64,000 bases of DNA, from the NCBI GenBank assembly GCA_035468985.1, contig DATISF010000016.1, positions 1-64,000 on the forward strand, written 5' to 3'. The notes beneath the pieces are model-generated. The model ran no database searches. It was not told the origin of the DNA and saw nothing but the letters and a program-made list of their open reading frames with translations. Position numbers and translations under genes: made by a program. This document shows, in pieces, positions 1 to 8,282 of this stretch (its first letter is position 1; the number at the start of each line of letters is the position of its first letter). The DNA comes from DASVHS01 sp035468985. GTDB lineage: Bacteria; Acidobacteriota; Thermoanaerobaculia; Gp7-AA8.

Positions 1-330
1 GCTCTTCCGCTCCAGCATCTTCATGTCGCGCGCGACGATCTCGGTGCGGTACTTTTTCTGCCCGCTTTCCTTGTCGTCCCAACTGTCGGTGCGGATCGAG
101 CCCTCGATATAGACGAGCCTTCCTTTGCGGAGATACTGGCCGCAGATCTCGCCGAGCTTTCCCCAGGCGGCGATGTTGTGCCACTCGGTGCGCTCCTGCT
201 TCTCGCCGTTGCGGTCGGTGAATCGCTCGTCCGTGGCCATGGTGAATTTGGTGACGGTGGTGCCGCTGGGTGTGGAGCGGATTTCCGGATCTTTCCCCAG
301 GCGACCGATCAGAATGACTTTGTTGATCAT
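1..330 (-). CDS. ssb: Single-stranded DNA-binding protein (5' part; 3' end lies outside the window)
   Basis: The 110 visible codons encode the OB-fold of a bacterial SSB, which coats single-stranded DNA in replication, repair and recombination. The protein begins MINKVILIGRLGKDPEIR, the usual SSB opening. It continues with a TEWHNIAAWGKLGEIC stretch and a YIEGSIRTDSW strand, which are typical oligomer and DNA-contact segments. The start is fixed by a clear AGGAG site about six bases upstream of ATG at 330. The acidic C-terminal tail is beyond the window edge. No neighbouring rpsF or rpsR is visible on this side. Confidence 0.95.
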   Translation of the reverse strand, partial: MINKVILIGRLGKDPEIRSTPSGTTVTKFTMATDERFTDRNGEKQERTEWHNIAAWGKLGEICGQYLRKGRLVYIEGSIRTDSWDDKESGQKKYRTEIVARDMKMLERKS

Positions 331-464
331 GATTTCTCCTGTCTCACGCTGTTGTTTCACGCGTCCGACCTGCGGGCGCGGTCCCGATTTGATCGGTCCA
401 GTGCGGTCGGAAGAATTGTAATCGAGGTTGCAAGAACTCCACGGCCAGTAGAATGCCCGTCACT

Positions 465-498
465 CGTCATCCCGAGCCGCGAAGACGGCGAAGGATCT
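465..498 (+). repeat. Dispersed GTCATCCCGAGCC repeat, solitary copy
   Basis: A 34-base sequence beginning CGTCATCCCGAGCC and ending GAAGGATCT lies between ssb and the first methyltransferase. Two further copies, in opposite orientations, bracket the element at 62740-62973. The rest of the 331-508 intergenic stretch shows no gene; it should contain the ssb promoter, but I cannot place it. Confidence 0.75.
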
Positions 499-508
499 CG
501 TCGAGGGC

Positions 509-1438
509 ATGACCGCCGAACACTTCTGGGACCGCGAGGTCACCGCGCCGACGCACACGAGCTGGATGGAGCATCCGCGCGTGCGCCAGTACATCCTCCG
601 CTCGATCGCGCGATCGGAGGAGGGTCTCTGGCCCGTCGACTGGTTCATGCGCTGGCTCGGATCGCGGCGATTTCAACGCGCGCTGTCGATCGGCTGCGGC
701 ACGGGACCGTTCGAGCGCGATGTCGTCCGCAAGAATCTCGTCGATCGCATGGACGCGTTCGACGGGTCGACGAATTCGCTGCGCATCGCACGGGAACTGG
801 CGAAGGCGGAAGGGATGTCTTCGCGCATCCGCTACTTCGCCGCCGATTTCAACGAGCCGTCCCTTCCCGCGCGGACCTTCGACGCCGTCTTCATCCATCA
901 GGCGTTGCATCACGTCGCGAAGCTGGAGAAGCTTCTTCGCAACGTGCTCGTCGCCCTCAAGCCGAACGGCGTGCTGTATCTCGACGAGTACATCGGGCCG
1001 TCGCGCTCCGACTGGAACGATGAGCTCATCGCGCCGCATCGGGCGATATTCGAGAAACTGCCGATCCACGCACGCCGAACGCCGAACTTGCCGCTGCCCA
1101 TTCAGGGGGACGATCCTTCAGAGGCGTTCCGCTCGTCCGAGATTCTCGAACAGCTGCGGATCGGCTTCGACATGCGCGAGCTGCGCGGATACGGCGGCAA
1201 TCTCCTGTCGGTGCTTTATCCGGCAGTCGATTTCGTCAAAGCGCCCGAAGCGCTCGAGCCGGTGATCGCCGAAGAGCGGCGGCGGCTGGCGGCGGGGGAA
1301 ATGCCGTATTACGCGGTCATTGTTGCCACGCCGAAGCGAGGGCTTCGCAAGCTGTTCGCATGGTCGCGCTACTTCACCGAACCCAAACTGAAGCGGCTCG
1401 GCCGCGAGATCCGATGCATCTTCCAACGCGCACGCTGA
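509..1438 (+). CDS. Class I SAM-dependent methyltransferase
   Basis: A 309-residue soluble protein with a Rossmann-type methyltransferase core. Motif I is ALSIGCGTGPFERDVV near residues 55-70, the acidic strand-2 end (DAFDGS) follows, and FDAVFIHQALHHV near residue 130 fits motif IV of the Methyltransf_11/25 groups. A long C-terminal helical part (about residues 170-309) would form the substrate lid. The substrate cannot be told from the sequence. A second, unrelated-looking methyltransferase overlaps its end by 25 bases, so the two are probably cotranscribed and may act on the same small molecule, glycan or lipid. Confidence 0.8.
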   Translation: MTAEHFWDREVTAPTHTSWMEHPRVRQYILRSIARSEEGLWPVDWFMRWLGSRRFQRALSIGCGTGPFERDVVRKNLVDRMDAFDGSTNSLRIARELAKAEGMSSRIRYFAADFNEPSLPARTFDAVFIHQALHHVAKLEKLLRNVLVALKPNGVLYLDEYIGPSRSDWNDELIAPHRAIFEKLPIHARRTPNLPLPIQGDDPSEAFRSSEILEQLRIGFDMRELRGYGGNLLSVLYPAVDFVKAPEALEPVIAEERRRLAAGEMPYYAVIVATPKRGLRKLFAWSRYFTEPKLKRLGREIRCIFQRAR

Positions 1439-2103
1439 GACATGCATGGCGGGCCGTCGAGCGCGCCCGCACGTTCCGCCGATGCCGGCGCCTGCCGGCC
1501 GGCGGACGGCTTCACGCCGGCTGCGGGACTTTGCATCTCGTCGGCTGGATCAACGTCGACAAGTTCGCGTCGCCGGCGACCGATTACGTCGTCGACATCC
1601 GCTACGGTCTGCCGTTCCGCGGGCTCGACTTCATCTTTGCCGAGCACTTCATCGAACATTTGTCGTATCGGGAGATCGAGAAGTTCCTCCGCGACTGCCG
1701 CGCCGCGATGTCGGAGCGGGGAGTCCTGCGGCTCTCCACGCCCAACCTCGACTGGGTCTACCGCACCCAATACCACCTCGGCGAATGGAGCGGGGAGCCG
1801 GATGAGGTCCGCGACTGCTTCCGCCTCAACAAATCATTTCGTGGATGGGGACATCAGTTTCTTTTCAACCGGGCCATGCTTCATGCGATGCTGCGGCAGG
1901 CGGGATTCGCGGAGGTCCGCGATCGCGCATACGGCGAGAGCGATCATTTCGAGCTTCGCGGACTGGAGCGCCATGAGCGCAATGAAGATCTTCCCGGAGC
2001 GCCCCACATCCTGATTGTCGAGGCCAGCGGCATCCGGAGCGGCCCGGAGCCACAGTTGATCGATGCAGCCGGCGATTTTCTTTCGGCAGTGGACGCGCGA
2101 TGA
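1414..2103 (+). CDS. Class I SAM-dependent methyltransferase-like protein
   Basis: About 229 residues. LHAGCGTLHLVGWINVD near residue 30 is a shortened glycine motif I. GLDFIFAEHFIEHLSY and a following helix match the EHxIEHL segment of methyltransferases often found in polysaccharide or lipid clusters. LRLSTPNLDWVY fits the post-IV strand. The start is uncertain: ATG at 1414, inside the previous gene, gives a compact N-terminus, and an in-frame ATG at 1360 would overlap by 79 bases. The substrate is unknown. Coupling to the upstream methyltransferase suggests a shared pathway. Confidence 0.7.
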   Translation: MHLPTRTLRHAWRAVERARTFRRCRRLPAGGRLHAGCGTLHLVGWINVDKFASPATDYVVDIRYGLPFRGLDFIFAEHFIEHLSYREIEKFLRDCRAAMSERGVLRLSTPNLDWVYRTQYHLGEWSGEPDEVRDCFRLNKSFRGWGHQFLFNRAMLHAMLRQAGFAEVRDRAYGESDHFELRGLERHERNEDLPGAPHILIVEASGIRSGPEPQLIDAAGDFLSAVDAR

Positions 2104-4255
2104 TTCACCAAACCCGAAAGCCCTTTTTTCGTCTTACAGATACGACTTGAAGATCCGGACCCAGCTCCTCCTCGCCTGCTTCATCCTGTCGGTCGTCCCG
2201 CTGACCGGGATCGTGTTCTATTCGTATCGCTCCTCGAAGCTCGCTCTGGAGAATGCCTATCGGCAGGAAGGAGCGCGCCTGACCGCGCAGATGGACGGGA
2301 GGCTCAACGCGATCCGCTCCGAGCTCGATCAGCGGCTGGCCGGGCTCTCGGCGATGCCGCTCAATCGCGACAACGTCATGATGACCATGAGCGACGTCGC
2401 GCCTCTGGTCGACGCGCTGGAATTCGTACCTGCGCCGGCGCCCTCACCTGCGCCGTCGGCCGCCTCACGGATCGCCACAGCCGCCCCGATCGCGGCGATC
2501 GTTCCACACGTTGTCACTCCCGCGCCGCCCGAACCTCCGGAACCCGATCTCACCGAGCCGGTGGTCATCCACGTTCCGCCGGTGAAGGTGCCGGCGTTCG
2601 CGCTGCCGCCGGATTTCAACGAGAAGATCGCGCAGATCGCCGGTCTCTCGCAGCAGCTCTCTGCGGCCTCGCCGGAGGAGCGCGAGGCGCTGAGCAAGCA
2701 GCTCGATCAGAAGCAGGCCGAGCTCCACAGCGAGATGGAGACCATCAAGGAGAACTTCCACGAGCAGCTGCAGGCCGCGCAGGAGCAGCGGAAAGCGCAG
2801 ATCGAGATGGTGCAGCAGGCCCGTGAGACGCCGCGCGTCGTCAAGATCGAGAAGCTCACGAAGGAGCAGCGGGACCAGATCAAGCAGAAGGAGAGGCAGG
2901 CCGCGCTGCTCTTCGGACAGAAGTTCAACGTGTCGCTGCAGAGCGGGGGTGCCGTCGTCGGCCAGCTCCGTGCGCAGCTCAGCACCGACGAAGTGCTGAA
3001 GCGCGTCCTCGGATCGAGCGATGACGACGGCGAGATCCCGTTCGTCGTCGACCGCGAGGGAACGCTCTACACGCGCAAGGAGACCGACCGGGGAACGCTC
3101 GAGAACCTCGGCATCGCCGGCGCGTTGAAGAAGCGGCAGCCGTTGCCGAGGACGCCGAACTGGGTCGTGGCCATGTCGTTCCAGAAAGAGAGCGGCCTGC
3201 GCATCGGCGTGGCCAGGCCGGTCGGAGAGGACCTGGAGGAGTTGCGCCACACGGCCGCACGGAACTTCGGCTGGGGCGTCGGCGTGATCGCGCTCGCGCT
3301 CATCGGCATTCTTCCCGTGGCCGGCCACTTCACACGCGACGTCGAGACCGTGACGCGCGGCGCCGAACGCATCGCCCAGGGCGACCTGACCACACGTCTG
3401 CCGGTCCATTCGAGCAATGAGTTCGGCCAGCTCGCAAACGCGTTCAACCGCATGGCGGAGGATCTCAGCCTGCAACAGCAGCAACTGGTCGAGCAGGAAG
3501 TGCAGCAGCGGATCCTCGGTCTCGAGTACGACCGGAAGTCGCACGATCTCGAAGACGCACGGCAGTTCCAGCTGTCCATGCTGCCGAAGCACGTCCCGCA
3601 GCACGAGCGCTACGAGGTCGCGGCGCTCAGTCAGACCGCCGCGGAAGTCGGCGGCGATTACTACGACTTCCACGTCTCGCCAACCGGAACGTTGTCGGTC
3701 ACGATCGGCGATGCCACCGGTCACGGCGCGAAGGCCGGCACGATGGTCACCGTGGTCAAGACGCTGTTCGCCGGGTACAGCGCCGATGAACATCCGTCCG
3801 CCTTCCTCGGCGACGCCGCCGAAAAGATCAAACGGATGGACCTCGGACGCATGGCCATGGCGCTGGCGCTCGCTCGATTCGATGGAGAGCGATTGACCGT
3901 GGCCAGCGCCGGCATGCCGCCGCTGCTCGTGCATCGCAGAGCGAACGGCAACGTCGACGAGATCGCGGTCGGGGCCACTCCGCTCGGCACTCTCGGCGTC
4001 GACTACGAGCAGACCGAGGTGGCCATCGGCAGGGGAGACACTGTCCTTCTGATGAGCGACGGTCTGCCAGAGCTGCAGAACGCCGAGGGGCAGCAACTCG
4101 GCTATGGCCGCGCGCTCGATGAATTCGCCGCGGCGGCGGCGGCATCGACCGCCGGCGAGGTGATCGCGCGCCTGGCCGAGGCCGCCCGGCGGTGGCACGG
4201 CGAGCAGCCACCCAACGACGACATGACCTTTGTTGTCGTACGATTCCGCACATGA
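2063..4255 (+). CDS. Membrane sensor PP2C/SpoIIE-type serine phosphatase with HAMP domain
   Basis: A 730-residue protein with an N-terminal membrane helix (LLLACFILSVVPLTGIVFY), a long extracytoplasmic part, a second helix near residue 405 (GVGVIALALIGILPVAG), a HAMP linker (TRGAERIAQGDLTTRL), a short coiled coil and a C-terminal SpoIIE/PPM phosphatase. The metal-binding acids are visible in GGDYYDF, GDATGHG, MSDGLPE and NDDMTF. Such proteins dephosphorylate anti-anti-sigma (STAS) proteins in partner-switching cascades; no partner gene is visible here. The sensor part is odd, with a Pro/Ala-rich stretch and then about 100 residues of charged coiled coil. The start is ambiguous: ATG 2063 overlaps the previous gene, while TTG 2147 would begin directly at the charged N-side of the first helix. 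Confidence 0.88.
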   Translation: MQPAIFFRQWTRDDSPNPKALFSSYRYDLKIRTQLLLACFILSVVPLTGIVFYSYRSSKLALENAYRQEGARLTAQMDGRLNAIRSELDQRLAGLSAMPLNRDNVMMTMSDVAPLVDALEFVPAPAPSPAPSAASRIATAAPIAAIVPHVVTPAPPEPPEPDLTEPVVIHVPPVKVPAFALPPDFNEKIAQIAGLSQQLSAASPEEREALSKQLDQKQAELHSEMETIKENFHEQLQAAQEQRKAQIEMVQQARETPRVVKIEKLTKEQRDQIKQKERQAALLFGQKFNVSLQSGGAVVGQLRAQLSTDEVLKRVLGSSDDDGEIPFVVDREGTLYTRKETDRGTLENLGIAGALKKRQPLPRTPNWVVAMSFQKESGLRIGVARPVGEDLEELRHTAARNFGWGVGVIALALIGILPVAGHFTRDVETVTRGAERIAQGDLTTRLPVHSSNEFGQLANAFNRMAEDLSLQQQQLVEQEVQQRILGLEYDRKSHDLEDARQFQLSMLPKHVPQHERYEVAALSQTAAEVGGDYYDFHVSPTGTLSVTIGDATGHGAKAGTMVTVVKTLFAGYSADEHPSAFLGDAAEKIKRMDLGRMAMALALARFDGERLTVASAGMPPLLVHRRANGNVDEIAVGATPLGTLGVDYEQTEVAIGRGDTVLLMSDGLPELQNAEGQQLGYGRALDEFAAAAAASTAGEVIARLAEAARRWHGEQPPNDDMTFVVVRFRT

Positions 4256-4776
4256 AACAGAAACGCCCAGCCCCGACCGATCACGCTCCGAACTTCTCTC
4301 GCTACATCGATCTCGTCCCCGAGGAGGACATTCTCGGGGCGATGGAGAAACAGTCCGCTGAGACGCAGAAGGTGCTCGCGAAAGTCGACCAGTCGCGCGG
4401 CGATTACCGCTACGGCCCCGATAAGTGGTCGGTCAAGGAAGTCGTCGGCCACATCGAGGACGCCGAGCGCGTGTTCGCCTATCGCGCCCTGACGTTCGCG
4501 CGCGCGGGGACGACGGCGCTCCCGGGATTCGACGAGAGCTCGTGGATGGTCAACGCTCCGTTCGCGTCGACGACGTTGCGGCACCGCGCCGAGAGTCTGG
4601 CTCTTGTCCGCCAAACCACGCTGCGCCTGTTCCGCGACTTGAAGGACGAGGCGTGGGACCGCGCCGGGATCTCCAACGATCACAACATCACGGTTCGCGC
4701 CCTCGCGTACATCATCGTCGGCCACGAACGGCACCACCTCAAAATGCTGCGCGAGCGCTACGCCATCGGAACGTAG
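4252..4776 (+). CDS. DinB-like four-helix metal-binding protein
   Basis: A 174-residue protein with the DinB/YfiT-like fold. A basic N-terminus leads into helix 1, WSVKEVVGHIEDAERVFAYR supplies the first metal-ligand histidine, and the C-terminal VGHERHHLKMLRERY supplies the other two. Members are thiol-dependent transferases or of unknown function. The ATG overlaps the stop of the SpoIIE phosphatase gene (ATGA), so the two are translationally coupled. Its last codons (RYAIGT and stop) lie in a 29-base repeat that recurs at 7573. Confidence 0.85.
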   Translation: MKQKRPAPTDHAPNFSRYIDLVPEEDILGAMEKQSAETQKVLAKVDQSRGDYRYGPDKWSVKEVVGHIEDAERVFAYRALTFARAGTTALPGFDESSWMVNAPFASTTLRHRAESLALVRQTTLRLFRDLKDEAWDRAGISNDHNITVRALAYIIVGHERHHLKMLRERYAIGT

Positions 4777-4782
4777 CGAAGC
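4754..4782 (+). repeat. 29-base repeat with internal inverted repeat, copy 1
   Basis: The sequence from AGCGCTACGCC to TAGCGAAGCA matches 7573-7601 at 28 of 29 positions. It contains CGCTACG and CGTAGCG arms around a nine-base loop, so it can form a hairpin. Here it encodes the C-terminal RYAIGT and stop of the DinB-like gene and may act as a transcription attenuator or terminator without a U-tract. Confidence 0.7.
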
Positions 4783-4810
4783 AAGACGCTGCAACTTTTC
4801 CGAGGTTGCG

Positions 4811-5332
4811 GTGTCTTTCGCGTGGATGATGGATGAAGCCGACGACGACTTCGCCTCGACGTACCGCGCTGTCTACCCGTCGGTCGTACGGTTCGCGGAG
4901 GGGATGCTGGGTGCACCCGCCGACGCGCACGATATCGCGCAAGAGGCCTTTGTTCGGCTCAGCCGGAGCGACGTTCCGTCCGACCGCGCGCGCTTCTGGC
5001 TTTTCCGGGTGGCCCGGAATCTAGCGCTGAACGAGCTTCGCCGCCGGCGGCGGCTCGAAGCGTTGAAGCGACTCGTGGGATGGATGACCAGGCCCGCGAC
5101 CCCCTTCGAGACCCTGGCTCGGCGGGAGGACGAGCGGCGTCTGCATTCCTCCCTCGATCGCCTTCCGGAGCACCTCCGTGCGCCCCTTCTGCTTCGCGAG
5201 TGGGAATCGATGTCCTATGGCGAGATCGCCAGCGCTCTCGGCGTCACGGTCGAAAAAGTGAGAAGCGATCTCTTTCGGGCGCGGCAGCGGCTGCGCGACT
5301 CTCTTCATGAGGTGAGCGATGAGTTGTCCTGA
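4811..5332 (+). CDS. ECF (sigma-70 family) RNA polymerase sigma factor
   Basis: A 173-residue group IV sigma factor. Region 2 is seen in DAHDIAQEAFVRLSR and FWLFRVARNLALNELRRRRR, and region 4 in LPEHLRAPLLLREWESMSYG followed by EIASALGVTVEKVRSDLFRA, the helix-turn-helix that reads the -35 element. No region 1 or 3 is present, as usual for ECF factors. The start is GTG 4811 with GAGG five bases upstream; in-frame ATGs at 4826 and 4829 are alternatives. It overlaps the next gene, a zinc-type anti-sigma factor, which is the standard regulatory pairing. Confidence 0.93.
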   Translation: MSFAWMMDEADDDFASTYRAVYPSVVRFAEGMLGAPADAHDIAQEAFVRLSRSDVPSDRARFWLFRVARNLALNELRRRRRLEALKRLVGWMTRPATPFETLARREDERRLHSSLDRLPEHLRAPLLLREWESMSYGEIASALGVTVEKVRSDLFRARQRLRDSLHEVSDELS

Positions 5333-5711
5333 TCGTGAAACGCTTTCCGCCTGGTTCGACGGCGAGGTGGACGCGCCTGAAATCGCCACACACGCCGAGG
5401 AATGCCGCGCCTGCCGATCGTTTCTCGGCGACCTCGGCCTGATTCGATCCTCGGTTCTGGCGGAGCGCCCGCCACTGCGGAGGGAGGTCAGAATCGACAG
5501 CATCCTCCGGCAGGCTTTCACCGCGGCACCGTGGTGGCGGCGGCGCATTGCGACTCCCGTCCCGGTGATCGTGCTGCTGCTGCTCCTGGGGCTGCTCTTC
5601 ATTCCGGCGCTCTTCGTCCGGAAAGCGGAGAGCGCCAGCCGCGGTGAATTTCACGACTACGACCCGGGCGGACGCGCGGTTATGTACGTCAGGTCACAAG
5701 GAGGGGAGTGA
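5319..5711 (+). CDS. Zinc-binding (ZAS/zf-HC2) anti-sigma factor, membrane anchored
   Basis: A 130-residue protein that begins MSCPDRETLSAWFDGEVD, the typical opening of mycothiol-type zf-HC2 anti-sigma factors. The HxxxCxxC zinc motif (HAEECRAC) is at residues 25-32. One transmembrane helix (VPVIVLLLLLGLLFIPALFV) spans about residues 80-99, followed by a short 30-residue outside tail. It should bind and inhibit the ECF factor encoded just upstream, with which it overlaps by 14 bases. The short tail leaves little room for an extracytoplasmic sensor, so the signal may be read by the zinc site or by the secreted partners downstream. Confidence 0.88.
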   Translation: MSCPDRETLSAWFDGEVDAPEIATHAEECRACRSFLGDLGLIRSSVLAERPPLRREVRIDSILRQAFTAAPWWRRRIATPVPVIVLLLLLGLLFIPALFVRKAESASRGEFHDYDPGGRAVMYVRSQGGE

Positions 5712-6532
5712 TGCGAGCCCTGGCAATCGCTTCGGTCGCGTTGCTCCTTCTCACCGGCACGACAGCGCTCGCGGATCGCTCCCGTTTCATCGTCCGATGC
5801 ATCGAAGAGCGCCAGGGAGCTCGCCACACGCTGTACGAAGCCGACATCGACGGCCCGAGCGGCACCGATTTCGTCGTCCGGTTGCGCGACCGCGGCTTCA
5901 CCCTGGTTGCGTCGTTCGTCAACGAGCCAACGGCGTCCGGGACCATCGACGTGCGCGCCTCGCTGACGACGCGCAGGCGCGAGGGGACGTCGCGGAACGG
6001 ACTCCCGCTGTGGGAGGAAGACGTACAGGAGCACCGCTTCACGGTCCGCTACGACCAGGAGATCGAGATCCTGCCGTTCGGCGGTGCCGGAGCCGCCGGC
6101 CTGCTGAAGTTCGACGTTCGACCCGTTCGATCGACTGGCGCAGGCCCGCTTCGGATTGACATCAACGACGTGTCTTCGAGGGGCGTCATTGAAGTCGATG
6201 CGTTTCGCCAGCCGCACTGGTACACAGCGGAGGCGGAAGTCGTTTCTGACGGTCGCGTCGTTGCACGCGGTTCGTCGCGCATCTTCACCGGGGTGGCGGG
6301 GCGAATCGCACTTCCCTCGCTCGGCGACGTGACGATCACGCCCCGCCCGCTGACGCGCACGGATGTCTGGCGCTACACCGAGATCGCCATCGGCGGGCGC
6401 TTGTTTCCGCGACCCACGAGGGCCGTTCAGTGTCGTGATGTCTGGTCCGATTATCCGATCGATTCGAAGACCACTCTGCGCATCCGTGTGGCTCCCGCCG
6501 AGCCGGAGCCGACCAAAGGAGAATGCTCGTGA
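5711..6532 (+). CDS. Secreted protein of unknown function in the ECF sigma operon
   Basis: 273 residues. The N-terminus MRALAIASVALLLLTGTTALA is a clear Sec signal peptide. The mature part is rich in beta-type alternation (for example FTVRYDQEIEILPFGG and RIDINDVSSRGVIEVDAF), with two or three cysteines. I recognise no family. ATG at 5711 shares its A with the anti-sigma stop codon and has a GGGGAG site a few bases upstream, so it is preferred over GTG 5708. Position in the operon suggests an envelope protein made or sensed by the sigma/anti-sigma pair. Confidence 0.75.
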   Translation: MRALAIASVALLLLTGTTALADRSRFIVRCIEERQGARHTLYEADIDGPSGTDFVVRLRDRGFTLVASFVNEPTASGTIDVRASLTTRRREGTSRNGLPLWEEDVQEHRFTVRYDQEIEILPFGGAGAAGLLKFDVRPVRSTGAGPLRIDINDVSSRGVIEVDAFRQPHWYTAEAEVVSDGRVVARGSSRIFTGVAGRIALPSLGDVTITPRPLTRTDVWRYTEIAIGGRLFPRPTRAVQCRDVWSDYPIDSKTTLRIRVAPAEPEPTKGECS

Positions 6533-7572
6533 ATCGCTTTCTTGCCGTTGCAATCCTCGAGATCCTGATTTCCGCTCCGATGGCAGCGGACCTGGCGCCG
6601 CAGCACATCGTTCGTCTCAACGAGGCCTTTCGCATCGCCGGGGTTCTGGGCCCACGCGTCTGGCCGGGATTCACCGCGACGGATGCACCGGTCATCCTCA
6701 TCGATGGGGAGAGCGAGTATCTGCTCAACATCGACGGCGCGGCAGAGGGCTTCACCGCGAGCGCTCAGACGTTCCGTGGACGGCCGGTGTACGTCCGCCC
6801 GCGCGTCTTTCCGCCCAACTTGCGGGCGAGTTTTCCGGCGGTGATGGGGCGCGCCACCGTCGTCATGGGAACACCGAGCGGAAGCGGAACGCGGGGGGAC
6901 GGTGCGATCTGGACAGTGACCGTGGTCCACGAGATGTTCCACGTTTTCGCGTACAACCATGGCGAACCGGAAAAGGTTGCCGCCCTGGCGATCGGTCCTC
7001 CGAGGGAAGCGCAGTGGCAGCTCGACTATCCGTTTCCCTACCACGACGAGCGCGTGCGCCGGGCCATGCATGTCGCCGGATGCGATCTCTATCGATGCAT
7101 CGAGAGCAGCGCCGATCTGCCCTACGAGTCGGGCGTTGCGGACGAGGCGGTGCATACCCTCGGCGATCTGCTCGACGCCGCCTTTCCCGGCCGGAAGGAC
7201 CTGGCCTACGCGCGATTCGTGGCCACCAAGGAAGGGGTCGCGCGCTATTTCGAATACCGCGTCGCGGAGCTGGCCGCGCGCGACTACAGCCCGACTCCGG
7301 ACTATGCAAAGCTCGACGGGACCGATGCCTTCGCCATGGCCTGGGACAACTTCTACAAGGCCATGCCGTTTCAGATCAAACATCTCGGCAATGTCTCGCA
7401 ATCGCGATCGGAGTTCTACAGTCTTGGCCTCGGCCTGGCGCTCGTCCTCGATCGCATCGAGCCGGAGTGGCAGAAGCGATACTTCGAATCCGGCGTCTGG
7501 CTGGACGGGCAATTGCACGACGCGGCACAGCGGGTGAAGGCAGCGAGCTCGTGCCCGGTTCCCGCCAAATGA
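6529..7572 (+). CDS. Secreted putative metallopeptidase (HExxH)
   Basis: 347 residues with a Sec signal peptide (MNRFLAVAILEILISAPMA). VVHEMFHVFAY places a zincin-type HExxH at about residues 134-138, and KEGVARYFEYRVAE, about 100 residues later, offers a plausible third ligand glutamate (gluzincin-like). The start is GTG 6529: an AAAGGAGA site sits seven bases upstream and the codon overlaps the previous stop (GTGA). ATG 6523 is too close to that site. No known peptidase family was recognised beyond the motif. As the last gene of the sigma operon it could be the output enzyme of the regulon or process the anti-sigma factor; both are inference. Confidence 0.75.
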   Translation: MNRFLAVAILEILISAPMAADLAPQHIVRLNEAFRIAGVLGPRVWPGFTATDAPVILIDGESEYLLNIDGAAEGFTASAQTFRGRPVYVRPRVFPPNLRASFPAVMGRATVVMGTPSGSGTRGDGAIWTVTVVHEMFHVFAYNHGEPEKVAALAIGPPREAQWQLDYPFPYHDERVRRAMHVAGCDLYRCIESSADLPYESGVADEAVHTLGDLLDAAFPGRKDLAYARFVATKEGVARYFEYRVAELAARDYSPTPDYAKLDGTDAFAMAWDNFYKAMPFQIKHLGNVSQSRSEFYSLGLGLALVLDRIEPEWQKRYFESGVWLDGQLHDAAQRVKAASSCPVPAK

Positions 7573-7601
7573 CAGCGCTACGCCATCGGAACGTAGCGCA
7601 G
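7573..7601 (+). repeat. 29-base repeat with internal inverted repeat, copy 2
   Basis: Differs from 4754-4782 at one base. It lies between two convergent genes and, read on the minus strand, encodes the C-terminal RYVPMA and stop of the hemolysin-III gene. The arms GCGCTACG and CGTAGCGC form an eight-base stem, so it could terminate transcription from both sides. Confidence 0.7.
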
Positions 7602-8201
7602 CACCGCCACGTAATGGCAGACGCTCCCGGAGAGAACACAGAGGTGCCAGATGCCGTGGCCGTACGCCATCCGTTTCGACAGTCCATAGAACACGATGCC
7701 GCCGGTGTAGAAGACGCCGCCGGCGGCGAGCCAGAGGATTCCTGGCGGCGGAACGCTCCGCTGCAGCGGCCCGAATGCCACGACGACGAGCCACCCCATC
7801 AGCACGTAGAGAATCACCGAGAGCACCCGGTAGCGGTTGTGCAGAAAGATGTCCTTGAGAATTCCGGCGAGCGCTAGGCTCCAGACGATACCGAAGAGCC
7901 ACCATCCCCACGCGCCGCGCAGCGCCAGCAGCGTGAACGGCGTGTACGTCCCGGCGATCAGCAGATAGATCGCGCAGTGATCGAACACGTGGAAGACCTT
8001 TTTCATGGGACCGCGAACGCTGTGGTACAGCGTCGAGCTCAGATACATCACGATCATCATGGCGCCGTAGATCGAGAGCGCGGCGATCGCGCGTGGGCCG
8101 CCGCTCTGGACGGCGAGCGGAATCAGAACGGCCGTTCCGGCGATGGCCAGGATCGTCCCGATGAGATGCGTGACGCTGTTGAGCACTTCGCCGGGATACA
8201 T
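7578..8201 (-). CDS. Hemolysin III / PAQR-family membrane protein
   Basis: 207 residues with seven predicted membrane helices, the usual length for the YqfA/HlyIII family. The conserved family segments are visible: SSTLYHS after helix 2, FDHCAIYLLIAGTYTPF at helix 3, and YGHGIWHLCVLSGSVCHY near the end, together supplying the histidines and aspartate of the metal site. Bacterial members are inner-membrane proteins, possibly hydrolases or receptors acting on lipids; true haemolytic activity is rarely shown. It faces the metallopeptidase gene tail to tail with a five-base gap. Confidence 0.93.
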   Translation of the reverse strand: MYPGEVLNSVTHLIGTILAIAGTAVLIPLAVQSGGPRAIAALSIYGAMMIVMYLSSTLYHSVRGPMKKVFHVFDHCAIYLLIAGTYTPFTLLALRGAWGWWLFGIVWSLALAGILKDIFLHNRYRVLSVILYVLMGWLVVVAFGPLQRSVPPPGILWLAAGGVFYTGGIVFYGLSKRMAYGHGIWHLCVLSGSVCHYVAVLRYVPMA

Positions 8202-8282
8202 CGGCCCATCGTAGCGGATTACGCCGTGCCGGTGATCCGGTGATACGCGGACGTACCGCGCACCGAGTTGTGAAGATCAGCG

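Noticed and set aside
2465..4198. 577-codon open frame antisense to the SpoIIE phosphatase gene
   Set aside because: It lies opposite a gene with clear domains, its product is a low-complexity Arg/Leu/Asp-rich sequence without motifs, and long antisense frames are normal in G+C-rich DNA.
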